Shown here: piece by piece, positions 15,207 to 24,103 of the stretch
How positions within the stretch are numbered: the first letter of the stretch is position 1
Layout: each line of letters starts with the position of its first letter
IMG/VR virus record: IMGVR_UViG_3300028920_000174
Span: 1-35,452 of that record
DNA: 35,452 nt
Direction: 5' to 3' (one strand)
Origin: a virus
The notes under the pieces: generated by a model
What the model was told of the DNA's origin: nothing
Databases searched by the model: none
The model's input: the letters and a program-made list of their open reading frames with translations, nothing else
Position numbers and translations under genes: made by a program

Positions 15207-16805
15207 ATGTTCACAACGGACACGGCGAGCGACTACGCCGACCTTCTGGATCGACTCCACACGTTCCTGACGGCCAAGGGCTCCGCCTTCGGTCTCACCT
15301 ATGCGGGCACGGGAGACGGAACGCTCACCGCGTACTCCGGAGGGGCGTCGTCGGTGGCGGAGACCTTCACCATCACGGCTACGTCATCGACTTCTTTCAA
15401 TGTCGTGGGCTCCGTCTCGGGTTCCATCGGGCCGGCGACTGTGGGGACCCCCTTTGCCCATGCGAAGATCGAGTTCCTGATCTCGGCCGGCGGTACCGCT
15501 TTCGTCGCCGGCGACGAGTTCGAGCTCGCCACGGCGCCCCCATGGACATCGAAGAGGAAGGCGCTCGGATGCCGAGTCACGGCGACCCAGGGAAACGCCG
15601 GTCCGTTCGGCGTGCAGAACATCGTTGATGGAAAGAAGGTCGTATCGACACAGTGCTGGCAAGTGACATCACCTGTCACCGTTCCCCAGGATGTCGAAGT
15701 CGAGTTCTTCGAGGCCGAGACGATCGAGACCTACCAGATGGGCGCGCTGATGTCCTCCTACTACTCGAGCCTCCCATACGCCTGGACGCTGCAGTACTGG
15801 GACGGTGACTCCTGGGAGGATCTCGACACTCAGTCGGGTCACAACGACTGGACAGAGGAGGTAGTCAAGACATTCGAGATCAGCTCTCCCGTCTCCGCGA
15901 CAAAGTACCGCCTGCACATCACGGAGACCAACAGCTCCAGCCGCCTGCGCCTTGGGCTCTTGCGTCTGCTCCGAACCGACGGCGTCGATGCGGCCTTCTC
16001 CCAGACGATCTGGGAGGCGCCCGGCAACGACGGCGACTCGGAGATCCTCGTGGGCGTCCATCTCTTCGAGAGGCAGGACGCGGACTACTTCAACTGGGAG
16101 ATTGGAGCGTTTGATGCCTTTGCGGCAGGCACCCAGTGGAGGGATCAGGCCGGACACCACAGCAGGCTCTATCTGCCGCTGTGGGACGAGTCGATTCCGT
16201 ACTGGTTCATCGCAGACGGGCGGCATGTGATCGTTGTCGCGAAACTCAACACGCAGTACGAGGTCGCCTATCTTGGCCTGATCGACAGCTACTTCAGCCC
16301 GAGTCAGTGGCCGTATCCGATCGCGCTGGGCGGATCCTTGGCGTTCGAGGCTGAGATCCCCGACTGGGATGATGACGCCTGGCGCTGGTCGAACGCCTCC
16401 CTGCAACACCGTGCCTTTACTCACTCGGATCCAGGCGACGGCGACAATGACGATGTCGGCTCCTACCAGATGCGGGCACGGGATCTCTCGGGCGGGTGGT
16501 ATGGGTTCGCCGGACTCTGGAACGACAACGGCTGCAGTGGGTCCAGCGGTATGAACCTGATCTGGCCCTACTGCTGCGGGCTGGAGCTCCTCGATGCGAA
16601 CCGCGACGGGGGCTATCTGCTTCTGCCGGTCATGCTCATGGCGCAAACACCGAACACGCTCGGCGAGCTTGCCGGCGTCGCTTGTGTGACGGGTCAGGGG
16701 CTGACAGACGAGACCCTGATCCAGGACGGAGCACTGGACTGGATCGTCTTCCATGACACGTTCCGGACCGATCGCGATGACTTCTTCGCCGTGAAGCTGG
16801 ACTGA
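15207..16805 (+). CDS. Large tail-tip structural protein with possible sugar-binding domain
   Basis: The protein has 532 residues and starts 2 bp after the tape measure stop. The N-terminus (DYADLLDRLHTFLTAKG) opens a beta-rich domain. Residues about 165-270 (ALMSSYYSSLPYAWTLQYWDGDSWEDLD..., KTFEISSPVSATKYRLHITETNSSSRLRL) resemble an F5/8-type galactose-binding sandwich. The C-terminal half is rich in Trp, Tyr and Asp. Together with the genes at 16815 and 17865 it forms a tail-tip cluster. Host glycan recognition is plausible but inferred. Confidence 0.65.
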   Translation: MFTTDTASDYADLLDRLHTFLTAKGSAFGLTYAGTGDGTLTAYSGGASSVAETFTITATSSTSFNVVGSVSGSIGPATVGTPFAHAKIEFLISAGGTAFVAGDEFELATAPPWTSKRKALGCRVTATQGNAGPFGVQNIVDGKKVVSTQCWQVTSPVTVPQDVEVEFFEAETIETYQMGALMSSYYSSLPYAWTLQYWDGDSWEDLDTQSGHNDWTEEVVKTFEISSPVSATKYRLHITETNSSSRLRLGLLRLLRTDGVDAAFSQTIWEAPGNDGDSEILVGVHLFERQDADYFNWEIGAFDAFAAGTQWRDQAGHHSRLYLPLWDESIPYWFIADGRHVIVVAKLNTQYEVAYLGLIDSYFSPSQWPYPIALGGSLAFEAEIPDWDDDAWRWSNASLQHRAFTHSDPGDGDNDDVGSYQMRARDLSGGWYGFAGLWNDNGCSGSSGMNLIWPYCCGLELLDANRDGGYLLLPVMLMAQTPNTLGELAGVACVTGQGLTDETLIQDGALDWIVFHDTFRTDRDDFFAVKLD

Positions 16806-16814
16806 GGAATCACC

Positions 16815-17858
16815 ATGGCTGCCTACCAGACCGGAGTAAGTAGCTCACCAGTGAACCTGCTGCAGACCCTCGTATCATGGCTCTCAAGCCAATCGTGGGT
16901 CGTCGATCTGTCTATGTCCATCGGCACAGGCTGGCGCGCACATCTCCACAAGGGAGCGACGTTCGTACATCTCCGCGCGGCCATGGACGAGAAGCTGTGG
17001 GCCTACGATGGCGAGTACCACGACAAGGGCGATGGAGGATATGGGATCGGCTTCTATCTGGGCACCAGCTACAACGGCATGAGCAACTGGGACGAGCAGC
17101 CGGGCCGGCCGGTGCGGGTCGAAGATGGATCCACATGCGGCTGCGGCGTGAATCTCCCCGCTGGATCTGTGGCAGCGTACCACCTGTTCGATGACGGGGC
17201 CGACAACATCATCGTTGTGGTAGAGCGGACACCCGGGATCTACTGCCACTTCGGTTGGGGGCCGGCGATGGGAGCCGCGGGGCAGCCGGAGAACTTCCCG
17301 TACTTCTTCGGAAGCGCCTCCGCCTATCTGAACACGATCACGGGAGCGCCAGGCGGAGAGAGGGGAGGCATCAACATAACAACCTACCCGCCATTCTCCC
17401 ACGGCGACGAGGACGTGTCCAGCTACAACGGTCTCTACACACGCGTTCATGCCACGGCGTATGTGCGTGTCGATGCGGGAACCTACACTGCTCGATGGAT
17501 CGCTAACGGCCGGGACGCTGGCAGCGGAGACGGCGGATATGGCGGCACCGGCCGACAGATGCGCTGCGCACTGAACCTCGGCCCCTGTAGCGACACAAGC
17601 CTGGACTCCGACGACTATCCCAGCTACCAGGATCTCGCAGACAGGGTCCATCAGACGGCATTCGCTGGAGCACTGTTCCTGCCCCTTCACACTTTCGTGC
17701 TGACAGATCCGGATGCTCGCTGGTCGCCGGTGGGCCACGTTCCTTCGGTCTTCTGGTGCGAGGCCGTCGGGCACGGCCATAGTCCTGGAGACGTCTATCA
17801 GGTGGGTGGGGAGGACTACATGCTCTTTCCCCATTTCGCCGTCCGCAAGGGAGCGTGA
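16815..17858 (+). CDS. Tail-tip structural protein
   Basis: The protein has 347 residues from ATG 16815, with AGGA upstream. The N-terminus (SSPVNLLQTLVSWLSSQSWVVDLS) parallels that of the preceding gene, as if both share a docking helix. The body is rich in Gly, Tyr and aromatic residues with several Cys, typical of a beta-rich virion protein. It lies 9 bp after its neighbour in the tail operon. Its precise place in the virion is unknown. Confidence 0.6.
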   Translation: MAAYQTGVSSSPVNLLQTLVSWLSSQSWVVDLSMSIGTGWRAHLHKGATFVHLRAAMDEKLWAYDGEYHDKGDGGYGIGFYLGTSYNGMSNWDEQPGRPVRVEDGSTCGCGVNLPAGSVAAYHLFDDGADNIIVVVERTPGIYCHFGWGPAMGAAGQPENFPYFFGSASAYLNTITGAPGGERGGINITTYPPFSHGDEDVSSYNGLYTRVHATAYVRVDAGTYTARWIANGRDAGSGDGGYGGTGRQMRCALNLGPCSDTSLDSDDYPSYQDLADRVHQTAFAGALFLPLHTFVLTDPDARWSPVGHVPSVFWCEAVGHGHSPGDVYQVGGEDYMLFPHFAVRKGA

Positions 17859-17864
17859 TGTCTT

Positions 17865-18938
17865 GTGCCGACCGGTCTCCTTGCGCCCAGCCCCCTTGCT
17901 CTCGACTCGGTCGGAGTCGTAGCGCTCCGAGAAGCCTCACTGCCCCATCCATCGGAGCCAGCCTTCAGTCAGGTCTCAGCCCCAACAGAGGCAGTCTTCT
18001 CCGATCTGGCCGATCCAAGGCCGGACTCCTATGAGAAGGGCGGCCTCGTCGCAGCCGGCTACGCCTCGGTCTGGTTCGAGCGGATTCATGTCATACCACG
18101 CGAGCGCAACCTGGGCGCCGTGGTATCTGAGCAGAAGATCGAGGTCGAGGTCTGGAGTGCCTGCCGATGCCGCTCGCGCAATCTGGAAGAGATCGATCTC
18201 GAGGGACCGGCGGGCATTGAGGTGATTGATCACCTCGGACAGCCCGCACACTTCCCGGCAACGGACTCACAGGTCTATACAGTCGAGGTCTCGGCGGAGG
18301 GCGATCCGCAGATCGACAACCTCGTCACCTGGGTCTTCACTGATGTCGATGAGTCGGGGACAGGGATCCTAATCCTCGGCTACAGGATCATTCCATTCCC
18401 CTTCGCGCCCAATATGATCCAGCCGATCACCGAGTCATTCGGCTACCTGACGGACATCCTGACGGCGTTCGATGGTAGCGAGCAGAGGGTCCAGCTGCGC
18501 GGCCGACCAGTCGGCGCGATCGCCTATGCCGTTCTCCTCTGCGATCCCCGGGACGCGCAGATGGCGGCTGCGATTCTCCATGGCAACCAGATGCGGGCAT
18601 TCGCCGTGGGGCGCTGGCAGTTCCAGACGCCGCTTGTGCAGGCAGCGTCGGCTGATGACCTCACGATCTACTGCGACACGCAGCACCTGCCCTTCGAGGT
18701 CGACGGGCTCGTCATGCTCTGGACGAATGCCTACCACTGGGAGGTCCAGCGGATCTCGGCCGTCGAATCAGATCATCTTGTGCTCTCGAGCGGCCTCGAC
18801 AACGCCTGGAGCGCTGGACTGACGAAGGTGCTGCCCGTCGTTGTGGGCCGCCTGTCCCTGAGTGAACCACTCATATGGGAGTCACTGAGTGTAGCGTCGA
18901 AGCGAATCTCCTTCAGCGTTGACGGGTTCCGACCATGA
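17865..18938 (+). CDS. Tail structural protein (distal tail/baseplate region)
   Basis: The protein has 357 residues from GTG 17865, about 10 bases after GGGAG at the end of the previous gene. After a Pro/Ala-rich start it becomes a regular beta/loop protein (AGYASVWFERIHVIPRERNLGAVVSEQKIEVEVWSAC..., YRIIPFPFAPNMIQPITESFGYLTDILTAFDGSEQR). It overlaps the next gene by 4 bp (ATGA), so the two are probably made in step. I recognise the type from siphophage tail clusters but not a named family. Confidence 0.65.
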   Translation: MPTGLLAPSPLALDSVGVVALREASLPHPSEPAFSQVSAPTEAVFSDLADPRPDSYEKGGLVAAGYASVWFERIHVIPRERNLGAVVSEQKIEVEVWSACRCRSRNLEEIDLEGPAGIEVIDHLGQPAHFPATDSQVYTVEVSAEGDPQIDNLVTWVFTDVDESGTGILILGYRIIPFPFAPNMIQPITESFGYLTDILTAFDGSEQRVQLRGRPVGAIAYAVLLCDPRDAQMAAAILHGNQMRAFAVGRWQFQTPLVQAASADDLTIYCDTQHLPFEVDGLVMLWTNAYHWEVQRISAVESDHLVLSSGLDNAWSAGLTKVLPVVVGRLSLSEPLIWESLSVASKRISFSVDGFRP

Positions 18939-19558
18939 CGTATCTCGGCTACGACGTGCTGGTGATCGACTACAACCGGATGGGCTCCTTCGAGGATCGC
19001 CTGGATCGGAAGGGCGTGCTCCTGGACGGTGGGACGGGCAAGCGGACACCAGATGAGCAGTCTCCGGCTCCAGCCTCCGAAAGACCGTTCATCTGGACGG
19101 CGTTCGGGCGGTCCGCCATCGCCGAGCTCCGGGACTTCCTCGACGCGCGCGTTGGATGCGCCGTCCCATTCTGGATTCCCACTCTCCAGAGGGATCTGTC
19201 TCTTGCAGAGGATGTCGACAAGGACGACTCGATTGTCAGCGTCAACTGGGTCCGCTACGTCGAGCAGATGTACGGGACGACGGGAGCCCGGCGGCATCTG
19301 GCGCTCTGGCGGCTGGGAGACATCTCCGCGCTGGACTGCTATATGGTCACCGATGCGAACGATCCCGGCGACAAGGTGACGGAATCACTGACGATCGACC
19401 CCGTAGCAGTACGGGACTACCCCATGACGGAGACGGTGATCTCGTTCCTGCGGCTCTGTCGGCTGGAGGAGGACCGGGTGGAGATCTCCTATCCGAGCGG
19501 GAACGTGGCAGAGGCGGTGATCCCGGTGAGAGATCTGCCCATGGAGGCGCCAGCATAG
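18935..19558 (+). CDS. Tail protein preceding the DUF2163-type protein
   Basis: The protein has 207 residues and is ATGA-coupled to the gene before. Features are an aromatic-basic start, WTAFGRSAIAELRDFLDARVGCAVPFWIPTLQRDLSLAED, and a C-terminal beta segment (VISFLRLCRLEEDRVEISYPSGNVAEA). In gene transfer agents and related phages the gene before the DUF2163 protein is a DUF2460-type distal tail protein. This gene holds that position and may be its counterpart, but the match is by context, not clear motifs. Confidence 0.55.
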   Translation: MTYLGYDVLVIDYNRMGSFEDRLDRKGVLLDGGTGKRTPDEQSPAPASERPFIWTAFGRSAIAELRDFLDARVGCAVPFWIPTLQRDLSLAEDVDKDDSIVSVNWVRYVEQMYGTTGARRHLALWRLGDISALDCYMVTDANDPGDKVTESLTIDPVAVRDYPMTETVISFLRLCRLEEDRVEISYPSGNVAEAVIPVRDLPMEAPA

Positions 19559-19681
19559 CCATCTGGGAGCAATCCGGCTCCGAGCCTATACCGATGTAGG
19601 GGGCGGGCGAGATCGTGCGGCACAGGCGAAATCTCGCGGTCGATCTGGCCGAATCTGGCTTCGGAAGACCGAAGGACAGCC
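19559..19681. other. Intergenic gap in the tail operon
   Basis: These 123 bases separate two otherwise tightly packed tail genes. There are only short frames without ribosome binding sites (for example a 27-codon frame from GTG 19616). There is no clear promoter or terminator. It may mark a module boundary. Confidence 0.4.
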
Positions 19682-20485
19682 ATGAGCACCTATGACGAGA
19701 GGGAGAAGCAGCGCTACGGCGGGATGCCGGTAGAGTGCTACCGCTTCGCCCAGTCGGAGAATCTCTGGCTGCTTACATCCGCTGACCGGGAGATCACACT
19801 TCCGATCGGGCGATTCACTCCGGAGACGATCACTCGGTCCGCCTGCGATTTCTCGAAGGAAGACAGCGCTCAGTCGATGGACGTCATCCTTCCAAGGACG
19901 AGCCCGGTGGCGGCACTCTTCATCGGGAATGTCCCGTCGTCGCCCCTCTGGCTCACGATCTATCGGGCGCACAGGGGCGATGAGTCGGAGTACGTCGCGG
20001 CGTTCACCGGCCGCGTCGTCTCGGCGCGATTCACGGAGTCGGAGGTCCACCTGGCGGCGACGAGCATCACATCGTTCTTCTCTCGCAACGTCCCCGTCGT
20101 TCAAATGCAGACCCCATGCAACCATGTGCTCTACTCCGCCGAGTGCGGCGCGAACCCTACGAGCTGCCGGGACTCAATCACGGTGACGACCGTCGATGGT
20201 GTCACGATCGTCTCGAACGATTTTGGCCTGCGAGCCGATCACTGGTTCCGTGGGGGACGACTTGAGACGGCAGACGGCGAGTCCCGTCTGATCGCCGAGC
20301 ATGTCGGAGACACAGTGACGCTCATCTCCCCGGTTCCCGGTCTCGCGTCTCTTGATGTCGTCTGGGCGTATTGGGGCTGCGACCACCTCGAGAGCACATG
20401 CCAAAGCAAGTTCGGCCGGCTCGAGAACCACCTCGGCTGGTCGCGAATCCCCGGGCGAAATCCATTCGGGGGGAGCATCGACTGA
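19682..20485 (+). CDS. DUF2163/BR0599-type phage tail protein
   Basis: The protein has 267 residues. The C-terminal signature of the phage BR0599 family is plain: CNHVLYSAECGANPTSC, then GCDHLESTCQSKFGRLENHLGW ending in PGRNPF. This family includes the g13-type protein of gene transfer agents and lies at the tail tip beside the hub. The paired cysteines may bind a metal or form disulfides. The N-terminal half is the beta-rich DUF2163-like domain. The stop overlaps the start of the hub-like gene by one base (TGATG). Confidence 0.85.
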   Translation: MSTYDEREKQRYGGMPVECYRFAQSENLWLLTSADREITLPIGRFTPETITRSACDFSKEDSAQSMDVILPRTSPVAALFIGNVPSSPLWLTIYRAHRGDESEYVAAFTGRVVSARFTESEVHLAATSITSFFSRNVPVVQMQTPCNHVLYSAECGANPTSCRDSITVTTVDGVTIVSNDFGLRADHWFRGGRLETADGESRLIAEHVGDTVTLISPVPGLASLDVVWAYWGCDHLESTCQSKFGRLENHLGWSRIPGRNPFGGSID

Positions 20486-22980
20486 TGGGCTTCTGGCTCA
20501 CACTTCTGATCTATGTCGGCCTCCAGATCGCATACGATCTCCTGAAGCCGAAGCCGCACTTCGACTCACCCGAACCGTCCTCGCTTGGTGACTTCCGTTT
20601 CCCGACCATCGGAGAGGGGCGAGCAATCCCAATCGTGTGGGGCACCTGCAAACTGTCGGGGCCGATGGTTACGTGGTACGGAGACCTCGAGGCCGAGGCG
20701 ATGAAAGAGGAGTATCAAACGGGTCTCTTCACCAGCGAGGAAGTCATCACGCACTATCGCTACTATCTCGGCATGCAGCTTGTGCTCTGTAGCGGAGAGA
20801 TCGACGAGGTCCTTCAGATCCGGTTCGACAACAAGCAGCCGGTCCACCGCTCTGACGAGTTCGGATGGGATCTCTTCGAGCAGTCGATCGAGTACACGCC
20901 CGGGGAGCATTCCACAACCGCCAGCATCGACGCGTGTCAGCTCTTCGGCGGGGAGGATCAGGAAGGCGGAGTCAAGGGGCAGGTGGAGATCTACCATGGG
21001 ACGGCGGGCCAGACAGCTGATTCGTATCTTGTGGATCAAATCGGGAGCGCACTCCCGGCGTACAGGCACATCTGCTACGCGGTCTTCAAACACGTCTACC
21101 TGGGCACGAGTCCATATATCAAGGACATCTCCTTCGTCGTGCGGCGCTGCCCCAATAGCCTGGCTCTCCAAGATGGAGATCACGACATTGATGGCGACGC
21201 GAATCCGGCGGCCATGATCTACGAGCTCCTGACGCGCCCGCCAGGGCAGAACGGTTTGGGCATCCCGGTGGGGATGATCGATCTCGATGGGTTCAGGGAA
21301 GTAGGCGCGACTCTCGCGGCAGAGGAGCTCGGGCTTTCCATGCAAGTGGACCAGACGAGCTCGGCCAAGGACCTGATTCTCGAGATTTGCCGGCACATCG
21401 ATGCCGTGGTCTATCAGGAACCGTCGACGGGATTTCTCACGATCAAGCTCATCCGGTTCGACTACGAAGAGGAGGGCCTGCCCGTTCTCGATGAGAGCAA
21501 CTGCACAGTGACGAGCTTCTCGCGGTCGAGCTGGGACGAGACGAAGAACCAGGTGCGCGTGTCCTTCCTGGACCGGGGCACACTCCTACTCCCCGACGAG
21601 GTCGGCGTCTCGAGGGCCGGATTCGAGGAGCGGTCCATTCAGGTTCAGGACCTCGCGGCGATCGAGGCGCGGGGCGGGCAGGTCTCTACGCTCAATCTGA
21701 ACCTCCGTGGCTTCTCCAACCCGACGAACGCACAGAGGGCCGGTGCTCGGGCTCTCAAGACAGTCTGCTATCCAGTCGCATCGATGGAGATCTCCAGCAA
21801 CCGCTCATGCTGGGCCTTCCGCCCGGGCACAGTGTTCAAGCTCAACTGGCCGCCCCTGGGCATCGAGGGCCTCGTCTGTCGTGTGACCAAGGTCGCACTG
21901 GGTGAGCTGCGCGATGGCGAGATCGTTCTGGAGGCCATGGAGGACGTATTCGCAGTTGACTGGGTGGCCTATACACCACCAGGAGATTCGGACTGGGACG
22001 ATCCAGCAGTGGTTCTGCCGGCGCTGACCGATCAGGCTGCGATGCTCGCGCCCTATGAGGCGACGAAGAACCTGCCGACGCCAGAGGGAGGAGCGCAGCA
22101 GGCCGTCGTGGCAGCGGCACGCGGCACGGCAGGACTGTCCAAGGGCTTCAACGCAGTAATCGAGGAGACCGCCACGCGGTTCGCGTGGTTCACGCCGAGT
22201 GGCACGCTCGAGTCAGAGATCACCGAGAGCTCCACGTCGATCGTCGTCGACGCGGAATCCGACGCCCTTCGCATCGCATCGGTCAATGATCCGGACCACG
22301 ACGCGGGCGCGAACATCGCATGGCTCGTGGACGACTCCGGACTCGAGGAGTTCATCGCGTTCAAGACCGTGGCGATCGTGGGGAACGAGATCACACTTTC
22401 GGTCCTGGCTCGCGGCTGCCTCGACACGGCGCCGACGGCTTTCAGCGCCGACACGCGGATCTGGTTCTTGTCCTATGGCAATGGCGTCGTCAACATCAAC
22501 GGCTCTGGGATGACAGAGATCACCTTCCAACCCTTCAACAACCTCGGTGGCTACGATATCGACGAGTGTCCATCGGAGCAGGTCACGGCGATCTCCCCGC
22601 CTCGGCGCGATCGCGTCTACTGCCCCACCGATGTCAAGTTCAACGGCATGAGCTACCCGTCCTCGATCTCCGGCGAGCTCACAGTGTCATGGGAGCACCG
22701 CAACCGGCTGGGCGCGTGGGGCTATGCAGACTCGGGCAAGACGGACACGCCAGAGACAGACACGGAGTACGACGTCCTCGTCTATGGCGAATCCGACACG
22801 CTCGTCCACACGGAAGAGGGCGTGACGGGAAAGAGCTGGACTTACCTCGAGGCCGATGAGATCGCCGAGTCAGGGCTCGGCAGACTGAACAACCATCTCC
22901 GCGTGATCCTCCGGACGTATGGCGACGGCCGGAACCACCAGGCCATCCGGGAGATCGAGTGGGAGATGGACAGGGTCTAA
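20485..22980 (+). CDS. Tail hub/central tip protein (gpJ/GTA g15-like)
   Basis: The protein has 831 residues; the ATG at 20485 shares a base with the previous stop. A membrane-like N-terminus (GFWLTLLIYVGLQIAYDLL) is followed by the usual hub opening (RAIPIVWGTCKLSGPMVTWYGD). Next come the central hub-like domain with EICRHIDAVVYQEPSTGFLTIKLIR and the NQVRVSFLDRG region, then beta-rich distal domains ending near LSWEH-type fibronectin-like strands (GELTVSWEHRNRLGAWGYAD). The length and place suit a Phage-tail_3-type protein that closes the tube and carries receptor-binding modules. Confidence 0.8.
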   Translation: MGFWLTLLIYVGLQIAYDLLKPKPHFDSPEPSSLGDFRFPTIGEGRAIPIVWGTCKLSGPMVTWYGDLEAEAMKEEYQTGLFTSEEVITHYRYYLGMQLVLCSGEIDEVLQIRFDNKQPVHRSDEFGWDLFEQSIEYTPGEHSTTASIDACQLFGGEDQEGGVKGQVEIYHGTAGQTADSYLVDQIGSALPAYRHICYAVFKHVYLGTSPYIKDISFVVRRCPNSLALQDGDHDIDGDANPAAMIYELLTRPPGQNGLGIPVGMIDLDGFREVGATLAAEELGLSMQVDQTSSAKDLILEICRHIDAVVYQEPSTGFLTIKLIRFDYEEEGLPVLDESNCTVTSFSRSSWDETKNQVRVSFLDRGTLLLPDEVGVSRAGFEERSIQVQDLAAIEARGGQVSTLNLNLRGFSNPTNAQRAGARALKTVCYPVASMEISSNRSCWAFRPGTVFKLNWPPLGIEGLVCRVTKVALGELRDGEIVLEAMEDVFAVDWVAYTPPGDSDWDDPAVVLPALTDQAAMLAPYEATKNLPTPEGGAQQAVVAAARGTAGLSKGFNAVIEETATRFAWFTPSGTLESEITESSTSIVVDAESDALRIASVNDPDHDAGANIAWLVDDSGLEEFIAFKTVAIVGNEITLSVLARGCLDTAPTAFSADTRIWFLSYGNGVVNINGSGMTEITFQPFNNLGGYDIDECPSEQVTAISPPRRDRVYCPTDVKFNGMSYPSSISGELTVSWEHRNRLGAWGYADSGKTDTPETDTEYDVLVYGESDTLVHTEEGVTGKSWTYLEADEIAESGLGRLNNHLRVILRTYGDGRNHQAIREIEWEMDRV

Positions 22981-22993
22981 GGAGGTGGGCGAG

Positions 22994-23296
22994 GTGTCCA
23001 GACTAGTTGATCTAGCACTTGGGCGCTGTACGTCTGATGGACGATGGGAGACCGACTTCGGGCGCTGGGTCGCGGACTACGGCCCCTCGGAGATCGTCGA
23101 GAGATTCCGTGAGGATCCGGAGCTCCGGATAACGCAGCATGCGGTCTACGAGTGGCTGCGCGGCCACGTGCCGCGCGTGGAGCGCGCCATGGCTCTTGTC
23201 GAGCTCTCGGCCGGGCACCTCACGCTGGAGCAGATCTACGCCCACGGGAACCAGGTGAAAGTCATGTCGGATGGCCCGGATCACTCGGAGCGGTAG
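22994..23296 (+). CDS. Small putative DNA-binding regulator (paralogue of the gene at 31296)
   Basis: The protein has 100 residues from GTG 22994, 8 bases after AAGGAGG. The core (residues about 16-86) is a helix-turn-helix-like domain with HAVYEWLRGH, followed by RAMALVELSAGHLTLEQIYAH. This is the shape of small Cro/YdaS-like phage regulators that end in a LT-EEIYAH-type helix. By hand alignment 46 of 69 residues match the early-region protein at 31296. A regulator in the middle of the late operon, between tail genes, is odd. It may feed back on late expression or pair with its paralogue. Confidence 0.7.
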   Translation: MSRLVDLALGRCTSDGRWETDFGRWVADYGPSEIVERFREDPELRITQHAVYEWLRGHVPRVERAMALVELSAGHLTLEQIYAHGNQVKVMSDGPDHSER

Positions 23297-23297
23297 T

Positions 23298-23969
23298 GTG
23301 AAGATCGACTGCAACATCGACTCTACAGCACTGATCCTCCGGCTGCGCAAGGGCGAGCGGCGCCTGGCCTATGCCGCCGTGAACGCGATCAACAAGACGG
23401 CGAAGCGTATCCAGGCAGAGGAGCGCCGTCAGCTCGCGGAGCGATTCACGCTGCGGAAGACGGAGTTCATGCAGAGGATGGCGGCTGTCATCAAGCCCTT
23501 CGCGAGTGTCAAGCAGGGGAGGGCGTTCGCCGAGATCAGCGTGGGGCAGAAGCCGAAGCTACTACTGTCTGCATTCGAGAGGGGAGGAGAGCGTGAGCCT
23601 CTGACACCGGGAGCGCAGAAGGTGGCTGTTCCCGTGGTCGGTGGCCCAGCCCGTCCACAGTTCGCCCAGCCGGTCGTTCCCGAGTTCCGCATCAGCAGGC
23701 TGCGATTCGATCGGACGAAGACAGGACGCCGACGCGCCGGCGTCGTGAGGACCCGGACGTACCTCGTACCGAGCACGGGGATCTTTCAGCGCACAGGACC
23801 CGAGCCGGAAGATACGACGCCGGTCTACTTGTTCGCCGAGGATCAGAAGCTCGATGCGCGCCTGGGCTTCATTGAGACGGCGAGGCGTATCGCGCGGCGA
23901 TGGTTCAAGGAGGAGATGGAGCGCGAGACCGTCAATGCGATCGCGCGATCCAAGGGGCAGGGGATCTGA
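23298..23969 (+). CDS. Minor tail protein Z-like protein
   Basis: The protein has 223 residues from GTG 23298, with GGAG 8 bases upstream; ATG 23271 would add nine residues and overlap the previous gene. The N-terminal region (ALILRLRKGERRLAYAAVNAINKTAKRIQAEERRQLAERFTLRKTEF) matches the start of prophage minor tail protein Z: a helix pair with the NAINKTA motif. The rest is basic and beta-rich. In other phages gpZ acts at head-tail joining. Here it is the last tail gene before the packaging module. Confidence 0.65.
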   Translation: MKIDCNIDSTALILRLRKGERRLAYAAVNAINKTAKRIQAEERRQLAERFTLRKTEFMQRMAAVIKPFASVKQGRAFAEISVGQKPKLLLSAFERGGEREPLTPGAQKVAVPVVGGPARPQFAQPVVPEFRISRLRFDRTKTGRRRAGVVRTRTYLVPSTGIFQRTGPEPEDTTPVYLFAEDQKLDARLGFIETARRIARRWFKEEMERETVNAIARSKGQGI

Positions 23970-24103
23970 GCTTTCTAGGTACTGTCTGGCGCTTAGCAAA
24001 GGGTGCCGGCGAAGCGTTCTTTTCGTGAGGTGGGAGATTCGCAAAACAACTTATCGCCACGTCGGCCAAGCACGGGACTAAGCCGGCCTCGCGAGGAGCT
24101 GCA
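23970..24103. other. Gap between tail and packaging modules, with weak hairpin signals
   Basis: There is a 5-bp stem (CGCTT at 23990 with AAGCG at 24012) followed by TTCTTTT, which could be a weak terminator. The 10-bp palindrome CCTCGCGAGG (24087-24096) covers part of the ribosome binding site of the next gene. An AT-richer stretch near 24040-24055 could hold a promoter, but no clear -35/-10 pair is seen. No gene is visible. Confidence 0.35.

Noticed and set aside
23990-24024. Intrinsic terminator after the gpZ-like gene
   Set aside because: The stem is only 5 bp with a 17-base loop. The T-rich run is suggestive but too weak to call.
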